Shown: positions 34,736-43,799 of the stretch, piece by piece | Layout of the letters: every line of letters starts with the position of its first letter | How positions within the stretch are numbered: position 1 is the stretch's first letter | Assembly (NCBI RefSeq): GCF_029211185.1 | Contig: NZ_JARGDO010000007.1 | Location: 62,001-126,000, forward strand | Source of the DNA: Tessaracoccus caeni | Lineage (GTDB): Bacteria > Actinomycetota > Actinomycetes > Propionibacteriales > Propionibacteriaceae | DNA length: 64,000 bases | Direction: 5' to 3' | Made by a program: the position numbers and the translations under genes | Notes under the pieces: model-generated | Seen by the model: only the letters and a program-made list of their open reading frames with translations | The model's database searches: none | What the model was told of the DNA's origin: nothing

Positions 34736-35224
34736 GTGCCGTTCTCACCCGAGCTGACCACCCTGGGCTATGTCGTCACCCCCGACCGTAGTCAGGTGCT
34801 GCTGGTGCATCGCACCTATCGCGACCACGACGAGCAGCTGGGCAAGTACAACGGGCTGGGCGGCAAGGTTGATCCGGGGGAGAACGTCGCGGAGGCTATG
34901 CGTCGCGAGCTGCGTGAAGAGGCCGGCATCGAGGTGACGGAGATGGAGCTTCGCGGCACCATCTCCTGGCCGGGTTTCAACGGGCGCGACGTGTTCGGCT
35001 TCGTCTTCCTGATCACCGGATTCACTGGCGAGATCCCGTCGGACAACCCCGAAGGCACCCTGGGCTGGCACGACGTCGCCACCATGATGGAGTTGCCCAT
35101 GTGGGACGGCGACCGTCATTTCCTGGCCCTGGTGTTCGACGGATCCCCCCAGTTCCACGGGGTGCTCCCGTACGACGGCGGTCACAGCGTCGCCTGGCGC
35201 TACGAGACCGTGGCCACTCCCTGA
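34736..35224 (+). CDS. Nudix hydrolase, MutT/8-oxo-dGTPase type
   Basis: 162 residues. The Nudix box GxxxxxEExxxxxxxREUxEExGU is intact in 'GGKVDPGENVAEAMRRELRE' plus 'EAGIEV'. The N-terminus 'LGYVVTPDRSQVLLVHRTYR' and 'KYNGLGGKV' resemble the MTH1-like oxidised nucleotide hydrolases. It follows the ABC ATPase by three bases from a GTG start, so it may be co-transcribed, but its function does not obviously relate to peptide import. Confidence 0.9.
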   Translation: MPFSPELTTLGYVVTPDRSQVLLVHRTYRDHDEQLGKYNGLGGKVDPGENVAEAMRRELREEAGIEVTEMELRGTISWPGFNGRDVFGFVFLITGFTGEIPSDNPEGTLGWHDVATMMELPMWDGDRHFLALVFDGSPQFHGVLPYDGGHSVAWRYETVATP

Positions 35225-35253
35225 GCTTGTCGCCCCGTCGTTAGGGTGTGGCC

Positions 35254-36237
35254 ATGAGGGTGCTCAAGGTCATCGGTTGGATCCTGCTGATTCTCGGTGC
35301 CCTCAGCACGAGCGCATTGGTGCTCCTGGAGTTGCTTCCGATCGTCCAGACGTGGGCGACCGTTCTGCTGTACTTCTCGACCTTCATCCCGATGATGTGG
35401 ATCCCGGCAGTGGTGGCGATCGTGGGCCTGGCCGTCGTGCTGAAAGGCCGGTGGAAGTTCGCGGCCGCGGTGCTCGCGCTCGTCGCATTGCTCGTCTGGG
35501 GATTGCCTGTGATGCCACGCAACCAAGGCGTGGTGCTGAACGTCGAAGCGTTCCCTCGTGATCTGGGCGTGGTCTCGGCGAATGCTCGGTATGGCGGGGC
35601 TGACGTCGAACAGATCCTGGCGGAGGCCGGAGACCAGGTGCAGGTGCTCGCCTTCCAGGAGTACACCCCGGAGTTCGACGAGCGCCTGCGCGAGGCCGGA
35701 GCCTTCGACGACTTCCCCTATCACGTGGGCGAGGCGCGCACCAGCGCGGGCGGCACCGTGCTGCTGTCCAGGGTGCCGGTGGAGATCGTCGCCGAGGCCG
35801 AGGGGCTGCCGTTCCTCAACTTCGTGGCCAAGCTCACCGTCGACGGCCGCGACTGGTACGTCGGCAACATCCATTCCACGGGCCCGCACTTCGGCGCACG
35901 GGAGTGGGCCGAGGACGGCGACGCGATCGTCGAGATGGTGCGGCCCTACCTCGACGAGGCCGTCGTGCTCGTCGGCGACTTCAACGCCATTGAGGAGCAC
36001 TACACCCTGCGCAGGCTCGCGGAAGCGGGCTTCCGCAACGCCATGGACTACGAACCCTTCTACGGCGGGCTGGAGCGCTGGCAGCCCACCTGGCGCATGG
36101 GATGGGTGGTTCCGCCGTTCGCGCGCATCGACCACGTCTACGTCGGCAACGGGGCCGCTGCGGATGTGCCGTACCACTTCGAGGTGGACGGCACCGACCA
36201 CAAAGCGATCCGCGCCTATTTCTACGGGAACCGGTGA
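35254..36237 (+). CDS. Membrane-anchored endonuclease/exonuclease/phosphatase-family protein
   Basis: 327 residues. Three hydrophobic segments fill residues 1-95, then an EEP domain faces outward: 'VVSANARYGGADVEQIL', 'QVLAFQEYTPEFDERL' (metal-binding Glu), 'YVGNIHSTGPHF' (His), 'VVLVGDFNAIEEH' (the Asp-Phe-Asn core) and the final 'DGTDHKAIRAYF' (Asp-His). The topology and motif set match actinobacterial surface phosphodiesterases/phosphatases of this superfamily. Substrate unknown. ATG 35254 is preceded by TTAGGG. Confidence 0.88.
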   Translation: MRVLKVIGWILLILGALSTSALVLLELLPIVQTWATVLLYFSTFIPMMWIPAVVAIVGLAVVLKGRWKFAAAVLALVALLVWGLPVMPRNQGVVLNVEAFPRDLGVVSANARYGGADVEQILAEAGDQVQVLAFQEYTPEFDERLREAGAFDDFPYHVGEARTSAGGTVLLSRVPVEIVAEAEGLPFLNFVAKLTVDGRDWYVGNIHSTGPHFGAREWAEDGDAIVEMVRPYLDEAVVLVGDFNAIEEHYTLRRLAEAGFRNAMDYEPFYGGLERWQPTWRMGWVVPPFARIDHVYVGNGAAADVPYHFEVDGTDHKAIRAYFYGNR

Positions 36238-36345
36238 CGGAGAACCTCGGAGCTTGGCCAATAAGGGGCACTTACGGTCAAAAGATCTCAGGTAGCGGTT
36301 TAGCGCGTCCAGCTCGGAGGTGGGCCTTGGCATACACTCGCGGTC

Positions 36346-37467
36346 GTGGACGTTGACGGTGCTGACGAGGCGTTGAGGCTGGCGATGGCCGAGGCAGACC
36401 CGGCGTCGCTCGGGGCGGCAGAACGGCTGCGCCGGGCGGTGCCCGCTGAGGTGGCGTCGTGGGCGCTGAGCCAGGCCCAGCTTCGACGCAAGGCCCGGGC
36501 CAAGTTCCCGAGGGCCGACGAGATGCTGTTCACCTCCGACGGCCTGGAGCAGGCCACACGTGAGAGCGTGCGACTCTGGCGTGCGCGGCGGTTCGGTTCG
36601 GAGTCAGGCGTCGTCTGGGATCTCGGGTGCGGCATCGGGGCCGACGCGATGGCGCTGGCCGAAGCCGGGTTCGAGGTGCGGGCCGTGGAAGCCGACGAGG
36701 TGACGGCTGAAGTGGCGACGCACAACCTGGCGTTGGTCGGAGCGGGGCCGGCGATGCATGCGCTGGCCGAAGAGGTGGAGTTGGGGGTGGGCGATGCCGT
36801 CTTCCTGGATCCCGCCCGCCGCACGGCTCGCGGCCGCACCTGGAACGTCGCCGACTTCTCCCCGCCCTGGGACTTCGTGCTGGGCCTGCTGCGCAGCGAC
36901 CGCTTTGTCTGCGTGAAGCTCGGCCCAGGGCTGCCGAAGCCACTCATCCCCCGCGGAGTGCAGGCGTGCTGGGTGAGCGATGGGGGCGACGTCGTCGAGG
37001 TGTCGCTGTGGAACCGGCTGCCGGAGGGGCCTTGTGCGGTGGTGCTGCCGGACCGCGTGCTGACCCGGCCCCAGCATCCCCGGGAGCTGGACGTCCGGCC
37101 GGTGGGTCGGTATCTGATCGAGCCCGATGGTGCGGTGATCCGATCCGGTCTGCTGGCGGAGATCGCACCGGAACAAGACATCTGGCTGCTCGACGAGCAC
37201 ATCGCCTACCTGTCGGCCGATGAGCCTGTGGTCGGTCCGTTCGGCACCTGTTTCGAGGTGCTGGAGACCCACGACTTCGATCGCAAGCTGCTTCGCCGTC
37301 TGGTGCGGGAACGGGGCATCGGCACGCTGGAGATCAAGAAGCGAAGCATCGAGGTCGACCCCGCGCAGCTTCGTCGTGAGCTGAAGCCGAAGGGTAAGGC
37401 GAGTGCCACCATTGTGCTGGCCCGCACCATCGACGGCACCAAGGCGTTGTTCGTGCGCCGGGTCTAG
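36346..37467 (+). CDS. Class I SAM-dependent methyltransferase with C-terminal THUMP-like domain
   Basis: 373 residues. Motif I 'VWDLGCGIGADAMALAEAGF' binds SAM and is followed by the acidic loop 'VRAVEADEVTAEVATHNL'; 'DAVFLDPARRTARGR' is motif IV. The C-terminal part ('RLVRERGIGTLEIKKRSIEV' then 'LRRELKPKGK') is the THUMP-like RNA-binding domain typical of this actinobacterial family. The target RNA is not known to me. GTG 36346 is the likely start. The 36238-36345 gap shows no obvious site. Confidence 0.88.
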   Translation: MDVDGADEALRLAMAEADPASLGAAERLRRAVPAEVASWALSQAQLRRKARAKFPRADEMLFTSDGLEQATRESVRLWRARRFGSESGVVWDLGCGIGADAMALAEAGFEVRAVEADEVTAEVATHNLALVGAGPAMHALAEEVELGVGDAVFLDPARRTARGRTWNVADFSPPWDFVLGLLRSDRFVCVKLGPGLPKPLIPRGVQACWVSDGGDVVEVSLWNRLPEGPCAVVLPDRVLTRPQHPRELDVRPVGRYLIEPDGAVIRSGLLAEIAPEQDIWLLDEHIAYLSADEPVVGPFGTCFEVLETHDFDRKLLRRLVRERGIGTLEIKKRSIEVDPAQLRRELKPKGKASATIVLARTIDGTKALFVRRV

Positions 37468-37471
37468 GAAC

Positions 37472-37559
37472 CGCAAACCTACGAACAAGATGTCGCAAAA
37501 CCACGAAAAAAGCACCGCGAATCTACGGAAAGAGTGTCGCGAAACCACGAACAAGGTAG
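37472..37559 (+). repeat. Four 22-bp-period direct repeats upstream of the AAA/DUF4143 gene
   Basis: Units start at 37472, 37494, 37516 and 37538, exactly 22 bp apart, with consensus CGCRAAMCYACGAAMAAGRT. The array ends nine bases before the ATPase start. A second array of four 22-bp units precedes the truncated relative at 44808-44895. Two helical turns per unit suggest protein binding on one DNA face; self-regulation by the ATPase is a guess. Confidence 0.85.
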
Positions 37560-37568
37560 CCTTGGGGA

Positions 37569-38813
37569 ATGGTGTTGCTGAGTCGTGGTCTCCTGGACGT
37601 GGGCGCAGGTGCGTTGGGGACATTCCCGGTCGTGGTGGTGCAGGGCGCGCGCCAGGTGGGCAAGAGCACTCTTGCCGGGATGCTTGTGCAGGGGCGTGAG
37701 GCCCGTCAGGTGACCTTGGACGATCTGGCGGTGCGGGGGGCGGCCGAGGAGGATCCGGTGGGGTTCGTCGAGCAGTTCCCAGACGGCATTTTGGTGATCG
37801 ATGAGGTGCAGTTGCAGCCTGCGTTGCTGCGGACGATCAAGGCTTCGGTGGATAGGAACCGGGTTCCTGGGCGGTTTCTGTTGACAGGTTCTGCGAACCT
37901 GTTGAGGGTCAAGGGCGAGACGGACTCCCTGGCCGGGAGGGCCGTGTCGCTGCGGTTGCGGGGGTTGAGCCAAGGAGAGATTCAGGGCCGGCGGGATGAT
38001 TTCGTCGCGCGGGTTCTTGGGGCTGCTGAGAATGTCGATCGGGTGAGCACGCAGTGGGCCAGGCCCGACTATGTGCGTGCGTTCGCTGCGGGGGGTTTTC
38101 CTGAGGCGTTGAAGGTGGAAGGCCGGATGCGGTCTCTCTTGTTGGATGGCTATCTGGAGCGGATCCTGGAGCGCGACGCGCCGTCTCTTCCGGGTGGTGG
38201 GCAGGCCGCCCGGATACGGAGCGTGGCGACGTTGCTGGCCAGCAATCAAGCGGGGGAGTTGGTCAAGGCCCGGTTGGCGGATCAGTCGGCGATTCCGCAG
38301 AACTCGATCGGTACCTATCTCGATGCGTTGGAGGCGACGTATCTGATAGACCTCTTGAAGCCTTGGGGGGCGAATCTGACCAAGCGCGAGATCGGTCGGC
38401 CCAAGGTGTTCGTTTCCGATTCGGCGCTGGCGATGCGGCTCACGCGGACGACGTCCCAACAGTTGGAGAGCCTCACATCGACGCGGATCGGCGGTATCGC
38501 GGAGGCGTTCGTGGCGGGCGAACTGCTGAAGCAACAGGGGTGGAGCGATGTCGAGTTCGAGGTGTTCCACTACCGCGACCGGGATGGTGTGGAGGTAGAC
38601 CTCATCGTCGAGTTGGATGATGGTCGCGTCCTCGCGATTGAGGTGAAGTCGTCGGCCACTTACAAGCCGGAGCACTTCAAGGGGCTGCGGTTTGTCCGCG
38701 ACAGGCTCGGCGACCGGTTCGCGGGCGGAATAGTGCTGGGCATGGCCGCTGAGGGGCTGCGTTTCGGTGACCGTCTGTGGGGGATGCCGATCTCGGCTTT
38801 GTGGGAGTTGTGA
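37569..38813 (+). CDS. AAA_14 / DUF4143 ATPase
   Basis: 414 residues. The N-terminal AAA domain has Walker A 'GARQVGKSTLAGML', Walker B 'ILVIDEVQLQP' and sensor 'RFLLTGSANLLRV'. The C-terminal DUF4143 has 'LLKPWGANLTKREIGRPKVF' and a nuclease-like 'YRDRDGVEVDLIVELDDGR' then 'AIEVKSSAT', which matches the D-x(n)-E-x-K pattern of restriction-endonuclease folds. Genes of this family are widespread, often in several copies and mobile; their role is unsettled. The 22-bp repeats upstream are described separately. The start codon lies in what may be a fifth, degenerate repeat. Confidence 0.9.
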   Translation: MVLLSRGLLDVGAGALGTFPVVVVQGARQVGKSTLAGMLVQGREARQVTLDDLAVRGAAEEDPVGFVEQFPDGILVIDEVQLQPALLRTIKASVDRNRVPGRFLLTGSANLLRVKGETDSLAGRAVSLRLRGLSQGEIQGRRDDFVARVLGAAENVDRVSTQWARPDYVRAFAAGGFPEALKVEGRMRSLLLDGYLERILERDAPSLPGGGQAARIRSVATLLASNQAGELVKARLADQSAIPQNSIGTYLDALEATYLIDLLKPWGANLTKREIGRPKVFVSDSALAMRLTRTTSQQLESLTSTRIGGIAEAFVAGELLKQQGWSDVEFEVFHYRDRDGVEVDLIVELDDGRVLAIEVKSSATYKPEHFKGLRFVRDRLGDRFAGGIVLGMAAEGLRFGDRLWGMPISALWEL

Positions 38814-38842
38814 CGAGTGCGCGTTACTCATCGTGTTCGGGA

Positions 38843-39736
38843 CTAACCGGGGGCGAAGGTGGCCTTGCGGTTGGTGCGGCGAAGGATGCGCAGCAGCGGT
38901 TTGCCGATCAGCGCGAGGGTGATGATGGTGGTGATCGCCCGGCCGAGGTTCCAGGCCATCGACGTGGCCAGGTTGAACAGCATGAAGCGGTGCAGGTTCT
39001 CCAGGATGGGTGCGCCGGCGACGTAGCTCAGTTCCGTTGCCAGGCCGACGTTGAAGGGCCAGAAGGAAAGGTCGACCAGCCAGCCGTAGAGAGTCGTGCT
39101 GATCGATCCGTAGACGGCGAGCAGCGCGATCTCCCACCACCCCTTGGCTCGCGGCAGCAGGCCGGCGCCCATGCTGACGAAGGACGCCGCCAGCATCTGG
39201 AACGGTAACCAAGGCCCGACGCCTCCGGTCAGCATGGCGGAGGTGAGCAGGGTGGTGCTGCCGAGCAGGAAGCCGAAGACCGGCCCGAAGACCCGCCCGC
39301 CGAGGATCAGCGGAATGAACGTGAACTCGATGCCCGCCGTGCCCGCGCCGAGCGGCCGGGCGAGCGTGCCGAGGGCCGTCAGCACGCCGAGCATGGCCAG
39401 CGACTTCGGGTCGATCGTGCCCCGGCTGAGCTGAGACACCACGATCCCGATCACCACGGGCAGCAGCACCACGAAGATGAAGGGAGACAGCGAGTTCCCG
39501 TCGAGAGAGGCGGAGGGAACCACGAAGAACGGCCAGAAGAAGGCCATCGCCGCGATCACCGACGTGATAACCAGCATGAGCGCCGATGTCGCGTCGAGGC
39601 GTGCGCCGCCCTTCGAGACGATGCCCGCCGCTCTTCCGTTCGTCTCCAGATCCTGCGAAGGGCGGGCATCCCTCAGGGACCCATGGTGGGGTTGGGTGCT
39701 CGAGTGAGGGGGCCTTTGGTCGGGTTTGTCGGTCAT
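38843..39736 (-). CDS. ECF transporter S component (cluster 1)
   Basis: 297 residues. A polar 45-residue N-terminus is followed by about six membrane helices ('SALMLVITSVIAAMAFFWPF', 'LGVLTALGTLARPLG', 'GVGPWLPFQMLAASF'). In ECF importers the S subunit binds the vitamin and the A and T subunits drive it. The start overlaps the stop of the ATPase gene (ATGA), so A, T and S are made together. The related S protein at 51654-52556 lies in a cobalamin-riboswitch operon, so a corrinoid or corrinoid precursor is the best guess for the substrate. Confidence 0.85.
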   Translation of the reverse strand: MTDKPDQRPPHSSTQPHHGSLRDARPSQDLETNGRAAGIVSKGGARLDATSALMLVITSVIAAMAFFWPFFVVPSASLDGNSLSPFIFVVLLPVVIGIVVSQLSRGTIDPKSLAMLGVLTALGTLARPLGAGTAGIEFTFIPLILGGRVFGPVFGFLLGSTTLLTSAMLTGGVGPWLPFQMLAASFVSMGAGLLPRAKGWWEIALLAVYGSISTTLYGWLVDLSFWPFNVGLATELSYVAGAPILENLHRFMLFNLATSMAWNLGRAITTIITLALIGKPLLRILRRTNRKATFAPG

Positions 39737-41541
39737 GGGGTCAGGCCCTGGGATCGGAGGGCGGCCGCGACTTCGGCGACGGTCAAGATGTCGTGCGGGT
39801 GGAAGACCTTGGCTACCTGCGGGGAGAAGCCGGGGGAGGCGCAGCAGACGGTGCGGGTGGGGCCGTCCGCGACGATGTCGCCGTCGGCTAGCACCACGCA
39901 GCGGTCGGTGGCCTGGGCGGTGAACTCCACGTCGTGGGTGGCGATCACGACGCAGGCGCCGTCGTCGGCGAGCTGGCGCACGATGGCGGCCAGTTCGTGT
40001 TTCATCTGGTAGTCGAGGCCCCTAGTGGGTTCGTCGAGGCAGACGACGGTGGGTCGCGCGGCCAACTGGATGGCCAGCACCAGAGCCAGCCGTTGGCCCT
40101 CCGAGAGGTCGCGGGGGTTGCGGTCGTCGGGCAGGTCTGCGCCGAGCCGCCTCAGGATGGAGCGCGTCGTGCCCTCCGCCACATGCGACTCCCGATCGGC
40201 CTGCCTCAGTTCCTCACCGACGCTGGGCAGATACAGCAGGTCCGCCGGAGTCTGCGGCACGAGAGAGATCAACGCGCGCGCCTCCGCATCGCTGACCCGA
40301 CGCGGATCCGCGCCGCTGCCGCCCACCGGGCCTTTCGGTACGGCCGCGCGTGGGCCCACGCCTGCTCGTATTCCGCGTTCGTCCGCTCGCGCGCCGACGG
40401 AACCCGCAGCGCTGGTGCGTGGGCCGTCGCCAGCTCGTGCTCCGCCGGGAAGGCCGTCGCCAGCTCGGGAGCCGACGCAACCCGGGGCGGTCCCCGGGGG
40501 AGAGATGGTGAGCGAACCCGTGCTGGCCACCGCGCCTTGCAACGCCCACAGCAGCGACGACTTGCCCGAGCCATTGCGACCCATCAGCGCGACGACGGTG
40601 CCGGCGTGCAGGTCGAGGTCCGCTGACACGGCACGCAACTGGCCGTAGTGAACCGCGAGACTCCGCGCCTCCAGCACCCGGGTGAGGCCGTCGTCGCTCC
40701 ATCCGACGCTGTCCTCCGGCAGGTCGGGCAGCACGACTCGCGGCCCCTCCTCGTGCACCTTCCGTCGTGCGTCGCGAACGCTGGTGGCCACCGTCGGCCA
40801 GCCCAGTACACCGGACAGCTCGGCCAAGGGCGGCTGCACGTCGGCTTGTCCCAGCACCTCTGCGGTGGGTCCGAACACGGCCGAGCCGTCGCCGGGCAGC
40901 CAGAGGGCGGAGTCGGCGGTGTGCATGACGCGCTCCAGCCGGTGCTCGGCCAGCACCACCGTCAGGCCCACGTCGTAAACCAGCGTCGAGATCGCGGCAA
41001 GGACGTCCTGGGCGGCGTTGGGATCGAGTGCGGAGGTGGGCTCGTCGAGCACCAGGACATGAGGCTGCGAGGCCAGCACCGCCGCGATCGCCACCCGCTG
41101 CTGCTGCCCTCCAGAGAGCTCGACGAGAGGTCGGCGTCGCAGCTCGGCGATGCCCATCAGGTCAAGGGTCTCCTCGACGCGCTTGCGCATGGTCGACGGT
41201 GATAGCCCCAACTGCTCCATGCCGTAGGCCACCTCGTCCTCGACGACGTCGGTGACGAAGCCCGCCATGGGGTTCTGGCCGACGTAGCCGATCAGGTCGG
41301 CCAGCTCGCGCGGGCGGGTGCCGGTGATGTCGCGTCCGGCCACCCGGATACGCCCCGACATGGTGGCGCCGGTGGTGGTGGGCACCAGCGAGTTGATCGC
41401 GCCCAGCAGCGTCGACTTGCCGGTGCCCGTGCGGCCGATCACGACGCACAGGTCCGACTCGCGGATCACGCCCGTGACCCCTCGCAGCACCGGCGAGGCG
41501 GCGTCGGGCTGGGTGATCGTGACATCGTCGAACTCGATCAT
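39733..41541 (-). CDS. ECF transporter double ATPase (cluster 1), with a low-complexity insertion
   Basis: 602 residues, two ABC domains. Domain 1: Walker A 'GRTGTGKSTLLGAINSLVP', signature 'LSGGQQQRVAIAAVLA', Walker B 'VLVLDEPTSALDP'. Domain 2: Walker A 'GRNGSGKSSLLWAL', signature 'LSEGQRLALVLAI', Walker B 'VVCLDEPTRGLD'. Both look catalytically competent. In domain 2, between Walker A and the Q loop ('LVPQTPADLLYLP'), there are about 70 extra residues rich in Gly, Ala and Arg ('GGARAGDGPRTSAAGSVGA'), bases about 40290-40500. ATG 41541 is the start; it overlaps the T-subunit stop. Confidence 0.92.
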   Translation of the reverse strand: MIEFDDVTITQPDAASPVLRGVTGVIRESDLCVVIGRTGTGKSTLLGAINSLVPTTTGATMSGRIRVAGRDITGTRPRELADLIGYVGQNPMAGFVTDVVEDEVAYGMEQLGLSPSTMRKRVEETLDLMGIAELRRRPLVELSGGQQQRVAIAAVLASQPHVLVLDEPTSALDPNAAQDVLAAISTLVYDVGLTVVLAEHRLERVMHTADSALWLPGDGSAVFGPTAEVLGQADVQPPLAELSGVLGWPTVATSVRDARRKVHEEGPRVVLPDLPEDSVGWSDDGLTRVLEARSLAVHYGQLRAVSADLDLHAGTVVALMGRNGSGKSSLLWALQGAVASTGSLTISPPGTAPGCVGSRAGDGLPGGARAGDGPRTSAAGSVGARADERGIRAGVGPRAAVPKGPVGGSGADPRRVSDAEARALISLVPQTPADLLYLPSVGEELRQADRESHVAEGTTRSILRRLGADLPDDRNPRDLSEGQRLALVLAIQLAARPTVVCLDEPTRGLDYQMKHELAAIVRQLADDGACVVIATHDVEFTAQATDRCVVLADGDIVADGPTRTVCCASPGFSPQVAKVFHPHDILTVAEVAAALRSQGLTP

Positions 41542-42719
41542 GCGGTGGCCCTCGAGACGGGGGTGGCGAAGCCTGGCAGCGCGAAGAGCGCTGCGGCTGC
41601 CAGGGTGAGCGGGGGGAGCGTGGGCCAGCGGAAGGGCGTCGCCGGAGGGTTCATCGCGTCGGGGGAGCCGAGCTGCGAGGCCATGAACGCGACGACGGCG
41701 AAGCCCGCCAGCCCGCAGGCCACCGTCACATACTCCGGCCGGCCCCAAGGCGCGGGGCGGTAGCGCGTGACGCCCAGCTGATGGCTGGAGGCGCGCATGC
41801 CCCAGATGGTCAGCGCCAGGCCCACCGCCAGCAGGCCGACGGCCAGCAGAGCGGTGGCGCTGAGTCCGAGCATCCCGTCACCGGTGGCGGGCACGCCGAG
41901 CAGCACGTAGACGCCGAACAGCAGGCACAACAACGCCCCGAGCAGGGGAAGGCTTCCCCGCCGACGCTGACCCGCCACCCGGGTGCGGCCATAGCCGCGG
42001 GCCTCCATCGACGTGGCCAGCTGCAGCGACGACTCGACGCTGTCCTCCAGCACGGGTATCAGCGTTCCCGGCAGCGCCTTGAGGCCGCGCCGACGCCCGC
42101 CGCGAAGCCGCTGGCCACGTCGCACCCGGTGCACCGACGCGATCAGCTGCGGGATCAGGGAGATCGCGATCACCATGGCGGTGGAGATGTCGCGCAGCCC
42201 GGCGGGCACCGACTTCAGCGCGGTGCGCGGGTTGGCCAGCGAGTTGGCCGCGCCGACGCAGAGCAGCATCGCGGCCAGCCGGATGGCGTCGGTGGCGGCG
42301 AAGGCCAGCCCGTCGACGGTCACCGACCCGCCCAGGCGGATGCCCGCAGCCCAGGCCGGCAGGGCCACAGACGGCAGCGTGAACAGCACCGTGCCGGTGC
42401 GGATGCCGCCGAGCACGATCTGGAAGAACAACCGCATCACGACGATGAACAGCGCCATGTACAGGTAGATCTTCAGCGACCGCGCCCACGGGGTGTCCGG
42501 GCGTCGCTGCACCACCACGAGCACGACGGTGGCCGCGAGCAGCACGATGACAAGGGGGTTCGTGGTGAGGCTGATTGCCCCGCCGACGCTCAGCGCCCAC
42601 GCCCACCACGCCCAGGGATGCACGAACCGCAGCAGCCGAGCGAGGTCGGCCGACGGCAGTGTCGCGGCGGCCGCCGTCGTCTCGGGAGAGGGCGCGACCC
42701 GTGGCAGGAGGCGTGGCAT
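41538..42719 (-). CDS. ECF transporter T component (cluster 1)
   Basis: 393 residues with about seven hydrophobic segments. The cytoplasmic coupling region has the two Arg-rich short motifs of EcfT: 'SMEARGYGRTRVAGQRRRG' corresponds to the xARG signature that contacts the ATPases. It forms the scaffold between S subunit and ATPases. The start at 42719 has AGGA about nine bases upstream. A MITE begins 11 bases upstream of the start and now separates this gene from the secreted-protein gene at 42976. Confidence 0.88.
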   Translation of the reverse strand: MPRLLPRVAPSPETTAAAATLPSADLARLLRFVHPWAWWAWALSVGGAISLTTNPLVIVLLAATVVLVVVQRRPDTPWARSLKIYLYMALFIVVMRLFFQIVLGGIRTGTVLFTLPSVALPAWAAGIRLGGSVTVDGLAFAATDAIRLAAMLLCVGAANSLANPRTALKSVPAGLRDISTAMVIAISLIPQLIASVHRVRRGQRLRGGRRRGLKALPGTLIPVLEDSVESSLQLATSMEARGYGRTRVAGQRRRGSLPLLGALLCLLFGVYVLLGVPATGDGMLGLSATALLAVGLLAVGLALTIWGMRASSHQLGVTRYRPAPWGRPEYVTVACGLAGFAVVAFMASQLGSPDAMNPPATPFRWPTLPPLTLAAAALFALPGFATPVSRATA

Positions 42720-42729
42720 GTGCCCGATC

Positions 42730-42901
42730 CTAGGGAAGCACTGATCAATGGGCCACCTGCTGCGGCGCGCCACGCGGGCGACCTACGCCACCTATCTCGT
42801 GGATCACGTATTCCCGATACGCGTACAAGATCTAGGCGACGTATCTCATCCCGCCTGGCACGTCCTTAGGGACGGCACCCCATTAATCAGCACTTCCCTA
42901 G
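42730..42901. mobile_element. MITE-like element, about 164 bp, with CTAG target duplication
   Basis: Terminal inverted repeats GGAAGCACTGATCAATGGG (42734-42752) and CCCATTAATCAGCACTTCC (42879-42897) match at 16 of 19 positions and are flanked on both sides by CTAG. There is no transposase frame inside. CTAG duplications and GGAAG...-type ends fit elements mobilised by IS5-family transposases. It sits directly upstream of the ECF T gene, within what was probably one transcription unit. Confidence 0.75.
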
Positions 42902-42975
42902 TGCCGCCGCTCCCGTGCGTCGTTCGACCACTTCGGCGCCCGAAATCCGGTCGCAAGGCGCAACGGAGCGGGCGG

Positions 42976-43635
42976 TCAGCGGCCGCCGATGGCGCCGTCG
43001 GAGCCCTTGCGTCGCGACCGCTGCCAGACGATCAACGCCCCGAAGACGACGACGATCACCGCCACGGTGGCGATGACTCCCCACGGCGTGGTGCTGGGCA
43101 CGCTCACGGCGGCGTGTTGGGTGACGGGCAGGTCGAGGGCGGTCGTTCCCTGAGGAGGCGGCACCTCGGCGCCGTTGTTCACGATCAGCAGCTGTGGCGG
43201 TGCGCACTCGTGATCCTTGGTGGAGTAGCACCAGGCCTCGATGGTGCCGGCGCCGGGCGCGCGGGTCTGTGGGCCCTCCTGGGAGTAGACGTAGTCCTCG
43301 CCCGGTGCGCCGTGCCAGTAGCTCCAGTAGGAGTGCCCGTCGAAGGTCTTGGGGCACTGCTCCGGGTGACCCGACAGCGTGCAGATCAGGCGTTTCTTGG
43401 AGAACTGGATCTCCATGCCGCCGGTCGCGAGCGCCTGTTCCCCGTCGCGGGGAGTGCCGACGCACTGGTTGGACATCACGTCGCCCGTCTCCGTGGTCAC
43501 CACCAACCAGACCTGGCCGGAACTCAGGCAGGCTCCCACCTCGTTGCTCTCCCCGTCGGCGCGCGCCGCAGCAGGGGAGAACGCCAGCAGGAATGCGACG
43601 ACCAACGCGCTGAACACAGCGACGAGCCTCTTCAC
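42976..43635 (-). CDS. Secreted, C-terminally anchored protein next to ECF cluster 1
   Basis: 219 residues. Signal peptide 'MKRLVAVFSALVVAFLLAFS' with a cut near 'ARA', a Cys-containing extracellular domain, and a C-terminal membrane helix ('WGVIATVAVIVVVFGALIVW') with basic tail 'QRSRRKG'. The domain has 'YWSYWHGAPGEDYVYSQEGP', then 'GAGTIEAWCY'; a Trp-Ser-Tyr-Trp-His plus Ser-x-Glu-Gly pattern also occurs in 55894-57018 ('MTYWHSGDGTIDGWGKSSV'). Such proteins accompany ECF importers in actinobacteria. By position it may present substrate to the transporter (inference). Confidence 0.75.
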   Translation of the reverse strand: MKRLVAVFSALVVAFLLAFSPAAARADGESNEVGACLSSGQVWLVVTTETGDVMSNQCVGTPRDGEQALATGGMEIQFSKKRLICTLSGHPEQCPKTFDGHSYWSYWHGAPGEDYVYSQEGPQTRAPGAGTIEAWCYSTKDHECAPPQLLIVNNGAEVPPPQGTTALDLPVTQHAAVSVPSTTPWGVIATVAVIVVVFGALIVWQRSRRKGSDGAIGGR

Positions 43636-43680
43636 GGAACCTCCCGACGGTGACGGATACTGGCTTCGATCCTAGATCGT

Positions 43681-43793
43681 CGACGCTCTTTGAGGTGCGG
43701 AGCGCAGCGGAGCCTCGACAATCGAGACGAGCGCGGAGCACCCTCCACGCTCTTTGAGGTGCGGAGCGTAGCGGAGCCTCGAAAAGGGCGTGC
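43681..43793. repeat. Dispersed stem-loop repeat, second subfamily
   Basis: Two direct units starting 'cgctctttgaggtgcggagc' (43683 and about 43749), with cores 'ggagcgcagcggagcctcga' and 'ggagcgtagcggagcctcga'. The inner part differs from the subfamily at 2435 (gagcgaagcgagc) but the outer GCTCTTTGAGG / CCTCGAAAAG arms are the same. Confidence 0.75.
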
Positions 43794-43799
43794 GTGGGA

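Noticed and set aside
42730..42901. Riboswitch or structured leader of the ECF T gene
   Set aside because: The fold is explained by terminal inverted repeats with a CTAG target duplication, and no cobalamin or other aptamer core is visible in it.
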